Below are positions 59,127 through 64,000 of a stretch of 64,000 nucleotides of DNA, one piece after another. The position numbers and the translations under genes are program-made. A model generated the notes under the pieces. The model was not told the origin of the DNA and searched no databases. It saw only the letters and a list, made by a program, of their open reading frames with translations. Each line of letters begins with the position of its first letter. Position 1 is the first letter of the stretch. Source of the DNA: Anaerolineales bacterium (lineage in GTDB: Bacteria > Chloroflexota > Anaerolineae > Aggregatilineales > UBA2796); contig JABTTZ010000002.1 in assembly GCA_015075625.1 (NCBI GenBank), forward strand, positions 1,178,001 to 1,242,000, given 5' to 3'.

Positions 59127-60359
59127 CTACAGCAAGTCCCGCTCCACCAACGCCGCCCGTACTTGCGCAGGCGATTGGCAGACGATACACGGCAGCCCCA
59201 CCGATTCCGCCGCCTCTGTATTTCGGCGCAGATCATCAACGAGGATCGCCTCACCCGGGCGGACGCCCAACCGCTCTACGGTCAGATGGTAGATTGCCAC
59301 CTCTGGCTTTGCCATCCCCACTGCCGCTGAACTGACGACATCATCAAACAACCCTTTCAGCCGTTCATCCCGTTCTAGCCATGGCGCCATCTCTAACTGC
59401 CAAGCGTTGCTGAGGACGCCGATTTTTACCTCGCCGCGCTGCTTTAACGCCTGCACAATAGCAAGCATCTCTGGGTGAATCCCTTCCCGACCCACGAAAT
59501 AGGCGTCGTGGAGGCGCTCTCGCTCGGCTGGATCGTTGATCCCCAACGAGTGAAAGATCGTTTCTAGGTAACTCTCAAATGAGATCGCCCCCACTTTCAC
59601 CTGTTCCCATGCCTCGCTTTGATGAATCAACGCGCCGAGGTCTTTCCCGCTAAGTCCATAGGGTGCGGCTAATGCCTCACGGTGTGCCTCCCATACCGCC
59701 GCGTCGGGCGGAATATCAAGGACATTGCCGTAATCGAAAATGACCGCTTTCGTTCGTTCGGTACGGTGCGGCTCAATGGCAGCGGCGACATCCATCCCTG
59801 GACGGTAGAGGTATGCCGCCATGCCCACCGCCCGCGCCCCATCGACATTTGCCGTGTTGTCATCGATGAACACACATTCGGGCGTGCTGCACCCTAGCCG
59901 TTCGGCAATCATCCGATAGGCGGTGGGATCGGGCTTCATCACCCCCGTCTGTGCCGAGATCAGAACGGCATCGAAACACTCGTAAATGGCAAGCTGCGCC
60001 CGCAGTTTTTGCTCTAGGGTAGTCGCATCGTTGCTCAGCAGCCCAACGCGCAGCCCCTCTGCCCGCAAGCGCTGAATCAGGGCGATCAAGGTCTGATCAA
60101 GGACATCCCCGGCAAAGTAATCCTGCTGCAACTCCGCCAGCGTCTCTGGGGTCAGGGCGAGACGCTCCCGAATCGCTTCCCAGTAGGACTCAACGCTGCG
60201 TGTTCCCGCTTGCGCCTCAATCCATACCGCGCTGCCATGCACAATCTGTTCCAATTCGCCCGCCGCTAAGTTCAGGCGGGCTTCCCACGCCTGACGCTTG
60301 CTCCGATCTTCGGTGCGCATCAGCACACCGCCAAAATCAAAGACCACCGCACGAATCAT
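59127..60359 (-). CDS. Tandem HAD-like hydrolase (two domains)
   Basis: A 410-residue protein made of two HAD-superfamily domains. The first (~1-205) has RAVVFDFGGVLMRTED (motif I), VGLLSNDATTLEQKLR (motif II), Lys in GVMKPDPTAYRMIAERLG (motif III) and CVFIDDNTANVDGARAV (motif IV). The second (~207-410) has KAVIFDYGNVLDIPPDAAVW, IGVLSNAWQLEM, GMAKPEVAIYHLTVERLG and AILVDDLRRNTEAAESVGL. In both the second motif-I Asp is Gly (DFGG, DYGN), as in the YihX-like/epoxide-hydrolase-N group. Phosphatase activity is likely but the substrate is unknown. The ATG at 60359 starts directly at the domain. Divergent from the glycosidase gene. Confidence 0.85.
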   Translation of the reverse strand: MIRAVVFDFGGVLMRTEDRSKRQAWEARLNLAAGELEQIVHGSAVWIEAQAGTRSVESYWEAIRERLALTPETLAELQQDYFAGDVLDQTLIALIQRLRAEGLRVGLLSNDATTLEQKLRAQLAIYECFDAVLISAQTGVMKPDPTAYRMIAERLGCSTPECVFIDDNTANVDGARAVGMAAYLYRPGMDVAAAIEPHRTERTKAVIFDYGNVLDIPPDAAVWEAHREALAAPYGLSGKDLGALIHQSEAWEQVKVGAISFESYLETIFHSLGINDPAERERLHDAYFVGREGIHPEMLAIVQALKQRGEVKIGVLSNAWQLEMAPWLERDERLKGLFDDVVSSAAVGMAKPEVAIYHLTVERLGVRPGEAILVDDLRRNTEAAESVGLPCIVCQSPAQVRAALVERDLL

Positions 60360-60378
60360 CCGTTGTTTCCCTTTCGTT

Positions 60379-60387
60379 TGGTACAAT
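60379..60387 (+). promoter_or_regulatory. Extended -10 promoter candidate (TGGTACAAT)
   Basis: TGGTACAAT, 36 bases before the glycosidase start and inside the 64-base divergent gap. Identical to the box at 44638. Confidence 0.45.
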
Positions 60388-60423
60388 CAACCTCGCTCCA
60401 CACGAGGAAAGGCAAATAGCCAC

Positions 60424-62565
60424 ATGGCGACAAAAACCTACCGCTGCATCGTGAATGCCTTAAACATCCGCACTGAGCCGCGCACCGCCGACCAATTCAA
60501 AACTCCAGAGATGATCAAACGAGGTGAGACGATCACCATTGATGACGCAACACTCACCGAAAATGACGGCTTTCTCTGGGCGCGGCATAGTCGGGGCTGG
60601 TCGGCGGTGGGGTCGCTGGATGGGCGCTTTCTCTTTCTGAGCGATACGCTGTCCTTTCGCGCGCCGTTTTGGGGAATCAACATTGACCCCAACAACCCCC
60701 GCGCCAACCCTACCGCCCCCGCCCTCACAAACAGCGCCTGGGTGCGTTTTGTCTTTCACGTTCACAGCCGCCGCGAAAGTTTGGCGCAGGCGTTCGCCTT
60801 CTACGATCCGATCATTCAGGGCTACGTTCGCGCTGGCACAAACGTCCTTCTAGTGCTGCTCCAAGATACCTACGGCGGCAATGCTCCCTGGCTCAGCGGT
60901 GGCTCGTGGGATGAGTATGCGCGTGGGTTCGCCACCACCGCCCAAGAGATCGCTCGCCATTACAAGGGCGTCGTCGGTGCGTATCAGGTTTGGAATGAGG
61001 TCGATGTCAGCGGTGAGCCAACCTCCATCTTCATCGAACCCGCCTATTATAGCAAACTGCTGTCCGCGCTCTCACGGGCGATCAGCACTGCCGATCCCGC
61101 CGCATTGGTTATCAGCAGTGGGTTGGCGTCGCCACTCAGCAATGCGCTGAGCTACCTGCGCGAGGTGCGTAAACAGCTTGGCGGGTCGCTGCCCATCGAT
61201 GGCATTGGTATTCACCCCTACGCCCATGTCCCCCCGCCAACGGGCTCGGGACCTTTCCCCACCTGGGCAAATTTGGAAACCTATCTGGCGCAGTTTCAGG
61301 ACAGCTTCCCCGGCGTTCCCTTGTGGATCACGGAGATCGGCGTCCCCCGCGTCAACGTGGAGGATCGGGCGCTGTGGACGCGGATCGCCCAGTATATGGA
61401 AAACGTCGCTCTCTATCTGCGCGACAAGCAAGCCCACAGTGTGCGGGCAATCACGTGGTTTGCGTGGAGCGATCCAATGGACTCCGCCGGAATCACCAAC
61501 GCCGATCAGCAGCCGAAAGGGGCGATCTACAACACCTATTTCAAAAGCACTCACGCCGCCCTGCCGACGATCTACACGCCAAATCCCACCCCGCTTGATG
61601 GTGAGATCGCCCTGACGCATAGTGCCGGCACAACACTTCCTGATGGGACGGTGGATGCCCTTGCCGCAAGGCTGCGGACGACAGCGCCAAACGTTCGAGG
61701 GCTGATCCTGAAGGGCAGCCGGGGGGTCACGTTCTTCCCCCCCAACACAAACGCGCCGGGGGTTGCCTCGGTGGGGGACTATGCGGGATGGGCGGCGGCG
61801 CTCTCCCCCGCCCGCGTCCGTATTCATGCCTGGCACGAGGTGGTTGGCAGCGATGCAGCAAAAGAGACAACTCTGCTTATCAACACGGCGCAAGCGGCGG
61901 GCGTCCGTTCGATCATCCTCGATCTCGTCAGCGGCTCGGTGACGCTCAGCACCTCAGCGGCAATCCGCGCCTTCATGAACGGGCTGCGGCGGGCGCTCCC
62001 CGGCGGCTACCCTCTCGGCGTCAGTTTCAGCGGACGCGCCGACCAGATCAGCGCCCTGAATGTTGCCGAATGGTTTCCCTTTATCGATTTTATGCTTCCC
62101 AAACTGGCATGGGTCACCGACGACGCCGACCCGCTGACGGCACTACGCACAACCTTTGCCGCCTTGCGAACGCTCCGTAAGCCGATTCTCCCCATCCTTC
62201 AGGTGGGCGATGGCAAGCTGACTCGCGCTGCCGCCCGCTTTGCAACGGATGGCAGCGGATCGCCAGGGGTGGGCTTCAGCAATGCGCTGGCGGCGGGCGA
62301 TCTGGCGGTGGTGCGGGGAGTGGTGATCCCCGGTAACGCCGGCTACATGGCGCGGCGCGTCCTTGCCACGCAAACCATCGCGACGACGACGCTGCGGGTA
62401 CGGGCGCTCCCCATCGCCACCGCCGAAGCAATTGATACCCTAAATGCGGGCGAACGGGTCGATATATTAGAGACGCGCTCCCTCCCGCCGCTGGAGTGGG
62501 TGCGCCACCCACGCGGGTGGTCAGTGGCGCGGAACACGGCGACGGGCGAGGTCTTTTTGCGCTAG
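60424..62565 (+). CDS. Double-TIM-barrel glycosidase-like protein with SH3-type ends
   Basis: A 713-residue protein from the ATG at 60424 (GAGGAAAGGC upstream). N-terminal SH3-like domain (residues ~1-75, MATKTYRCIVNALNIRTEPR). Then a TIM-barrel of the GH-A clan type with the likely acid/base Glu192 in GAYQVWNEVDVSG and nucleophile Glu304 in LWITEIGVPRVN, 112 residues apart. A second barrel-like domain (~415-640) has VRGLILKGSRGVTFF, RVRIHAWHEVVGS and RSIILDLVSGSVTLS but no seen catalytic pair. A C-terminal SH3-like domain (RVRALPIATAEAIDTLNAGE) follows. No signal peptide is visible, which is odd for a cell-wall type enzyme. Substrate unknown. Confidence 0.7.
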   Translation: MATKTYRCIVNALNIRTEPRTADQFKTPEMIKRGETITIDDATLTENDGFLWARHSRGWSAVGSLDGRFLFLSDTLSFRAPFWGINIDPNNPRANPTAPALTNSAWVRFVFHVHSRRESLAQAFAFYDPIIQGYVRAGTNVLLVLLQDTYGGNAPWLSGGSWDEYARGFATTAQEIARHYKGVVGAYQVWNEVDVSGEPTSIFIEPAYYSKLLSALSRAISTADPAALVISSGLASPLSNALSYLREVRKQLGGSLPIDGIGIHPYAHVPPPTGSGPFPTWANLETYLAQFQDSFPGVPLWITEIGVPRVNVEDRALWTRIAQYMENVALYLRDKQAHSVRAITWFAWSDPMDSAGITNADQQPKGAIYNTYFKSTHAALPTIYTPNPTPLDGEIALTHSAGTTLPDGTVDALAARLRTTAPNVRGLILKGSRGVTFFPPNTNAPGVASVGDYAGWAAALSPARVRIHAWHEVVGSDAAKETTLLINTAQAAGVRSIILDLVSGSVTLSTSAAIRAFMNGLRRALPGGYPLGVSFSGRADQISALNVAEWFPFIDFMLPKLAWVTDDADPLTALRTTFAALRTLRKPILPILQVGDGKLTRAAARFATDGSGSPGVGFSNALAAGDLAVVRGVVIPGNAGYMARRVLATQTIATTTLRVRALPIATAEAIDTLNAGERVDILETRSLPPLEWVRHPRGWSVARNTATGEVFLR

Positions 62566-62791
62566 GCATTCACGAAAGGAGACCGATTGGGGAGGAAACA
62601 CCCTCAATCGATGATCTCTCCCCATCTACAGGTACAGGTTTGGCTAAACAGCAGCGAGGGCATGTTGACATACACACCGTAAACATTCCCCCTCATTGTT
62701 CTGGTGAATTTTTTGTAGAATAGGGCGTAATGAATTCCCAAGAGCGGAATCCTAACCCATTTTTCACCCACAGGTGTATCGCAGACCTTTT

Positions 62792-63502
62792 ATGGATCAA
62801 CCACAACCTCGGCTTTACCGCTACATCGATTTCATCACCGCCTCATTTGTGGCGGTGTTGATCATCAGCAACATCGCCTCTACAAAAACAGTCATCATCG
62901 GCTCGCTAACCTTTGACGGGGGGACGGTGATTTTTCCCCTCGCTTATATTTTTGGCGACGTTCTGACGGAGGTGTACGGCTACAAACGCGCCCGCCGCGT
63001 GATCTGGACGGGCTTCTTGTGGATCATCGTCACCGCTGGCGTCCTCGCCATAATCGACGCCCTACCGCCCGAACCATTTTGGAATCAGATTGAAGGGATT
63101 ACGGGCTTCACCAAAGGGCAAGGCTTTAGCCTGATTTTAGGGCAGGCGCCGCGTATCGTCCTCGGCAGTCTGATCGCCTACTTCGCCGGAGAGTTCACGA
63201 ATTCGTTCATTTTGGCAAAGATGAAGATTGCCACAAAGGGACGGGCGCTCTGGACGCGCACGATTGGCTCTACGCTAGTGGGGCAGTTCGTGGATACCTC
63301 GGTGTTCTTGGTCGTCGCTTTCTACGGGGTGTTTCCCAACGAGGTTCTGCTCACCATCTTTGTCTCAAACTACATCTTCAAAGTCTCGGTAGAGGCACTG
63401 TTCACGCCGGTGACGTATGCCGCTGTACGCTTCTTGAAACGCGCCGAGGCGGAAGATTACTACGACACCAAGACGAATTTCAACCCCTTTGCCTTGCGCT
63501 AA
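62792..63502 (+). CDS. yhhQ: Queuosine precursor transporter YhhQ
   Basis: A 236-residue membrane protein of the YhhQ/VUT family with about six spans. The start YRYIDFITASFVAVLIISNI, SLTFDGGTVIFPLAYIFGDV then LTEVYGYKRARRVIWTGFLW, ARIVLGSLIAYFAGEFTNSF-like and GSTLVGQFVDTSVFLVVAF are conserved family regions. It imports the queuosine precursor preQ0/preQ1 for tRNA modification. GTG at 62774 and ATG at 62792 are both possible; neither has a strong ribosome-binding site. I looked for a preQ1 aptamer in the 226-base gap 62566-62791 and found none; the gap has no gene. Confidence 0.88.
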   Translation: MDQPQPRLYRYIDFITASFVAVLIISNIASTKTVIIGSLTFDGGTVIFPLAYIFGDVLTEVYGYKRARRVIWTGFLWIIVTAGVLAIIDALPPEPFWNQIEGITGFTKGQGFSLILGQAPRIVLGSLIAYFAGEFTNSFILAKMKIATKGRALWTRTIGSTLVGQFVDTSVFLVVAFYGVFPNEVLLTIFVSNYIFKVSVEALFTPVTYAAVRFLKRAEAEDYYDTKTNFNPFALR

Positions 63503-63602
63503 TAAGGGCAGACGCACCTCCGGCGTCTCTACAGGGATGCGGGAGGTGCGGCGCTAAAGCCCGCATTCTGAAAGGGTCGGGCGGACGTGCTGTAGCGCGT
63601 CA

Positions 63603-64000
63603 CTACTCTCCCATAATCAAAGCGAACATGAGCGGCGCACAGATCGTCGCATCCGATTCGATGATGTAGCGCGGCGTGTCGATCCCCAATTTTCCCCACG
63701 TGATTTTCTCATTGGGGACTGCCCCAGAGTACGATCCGTAGCTTGTGGTCGAATCGCTGATCTGACAGAAGTAGCCCCATAGTGGCGTGTCGCGCCGCCC
63801 CAAATCTTGATGGAGCATAGGGACGACACAGATCGGGAAGTCTCCGGCAATGCCCCCCCCAATTTGGAAGAACCCAATAGATGTTTTCGGCGCGGTTTGC
63901 GTATACCAGTCGGCAAGGGTGATCATGTATTCGATCCCCGTGCGGACGGTATGTACGTTCTTGATCTCACCCGTGATGCAGTGAGCAGCGTACATGTTGC
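63603..64000 (-). CDS. Deoxyhypusine-synthase-like protein (partial)
   Basis: The C-terminal ~132 residues of a deoxyhypusine synthase homologue; the 5' part is beyond the window. Visible: GFFQIGGGIAGDFPICVVPM (NAD-binding glycine region), TTSYGSYSGAVPNEKITWGK with the active-site-type Lys in ITWGKL (WGK, as in the eukaryal enzyme), and IIESDATICAPLMFAL. True eukaryal/archaeal enzymes modify eIF5A with spermidine. Bacteria lack eIF5A, and known bacterial relatives make homospermidine or have unclear roles. The first Met seen (63995) may be internal. A separate minus-strand gene; 100 bases with a degenerate repeat separate it from yhhQ. Confidence 0.8.
   Translation of the reverse strand, partial: NMYAAHCITGEIKNVHTVRTGIEYMITLADWYTQTAPKTSIGFFQIGGGIAGDFPICVVPMLHQDLGRRDTPLWGYFCQISDSTTSYGSYSGAVPNEKITWGKLGIDTPRYIIESDATICAPLMFALIMGE

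Noticed and set aside
62566-62791. preQ1 riboswitch ahead of yhhQ
   Set aside because: The gap has no match to the preQ1 class I core that I could find by eye, and no clear pseudoknot.

Overview
The window looks like a chromosomal stretch of a Chloroflexota bacterium, probably Anaerolineae-like. I infer this from the gene content, not from any search. Pointers are: lipoproteins with long Thr/Pro linkers, an F420 gene (cofE), a deoxyhypusine-synthase-like protein, an archaeal/eukaryal-type ProRS, a CBS-domain family II pyrophosphatase, many REC-only response regulators, GC-rich coding DNA, and GC-rich two-hairpin repeats between genes.

Bases 1-6742 differ from the rest. They hold a compact run of very small, often overlapping genes, a DnaQ-like exonuclease, a winged-helix protein resembling plasmid replication proteins, an actin-like ParM ATPase preceded by four 10-bp repeats, a small ParR-like protein and a tyrosine recombinase. 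The run ends beside a complete tRNA-Cys gene (6773-6844). I read this as the right end of an integrated plasmid-like element whose left end is outside the window.

Bases 7041-25263 are ordinary chromosome: proS, a TIR-domain protein, a membrane histidine kinase followed by two response regulators with long disordered tails and a sortase, an FtsB/DivIC-like gene lying between two copies of a ~157-bp repeat, a beta-propeller lipoprotein, lon, folC, a REC protein, a CBS pyrophosphatase and an SbnI/SerK-like protein. Bases 25511-30613 are an oligopeptide-type ABC transporter operon with no binding-protein gene and an extra lipoprotein gene inside it. Bases 30795-34717 carry a methyltransferase, an intracellular subtilase, a thioredoxin-fold protein and a glycosyltransferase.

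Bases 34813-44596 lie on the minus strand. A Cache-type histidine kinase, two receivers, an O-antigen-ligase-like protein and a lone permease form a tightly coupled operon. Upstream are a LolD-like ATPase, a di-haem cytochrome c lipoprotein, an overlapping globin and a secreted lectin-like protein. Bases 44691-52570 run on the plus strand: FHA protein, membrane proteins, cofE, a Crp/Fnr regulator, an amber-interrupted membrane gene, a VOC protein and recG. Bases 53051-58940 are a complete branched-chain amino acid transporter, livKHMGF, with a consensus promoter and a hairpin after livK. The end holds a tandem HAD protein, a double-TIM-barrel glycosidase-like protein, the queuosine precursor transporter yhhQ and a cut-off deoxyhypusine-synthase homologue.

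No CRISPR array, rRNA gene or intact transposase was seen. The points most worth following up are the ParM/ParR element with its phased repeats, the repeat pair that changes the ends of two genes, and the globin-cytochrome overlap.
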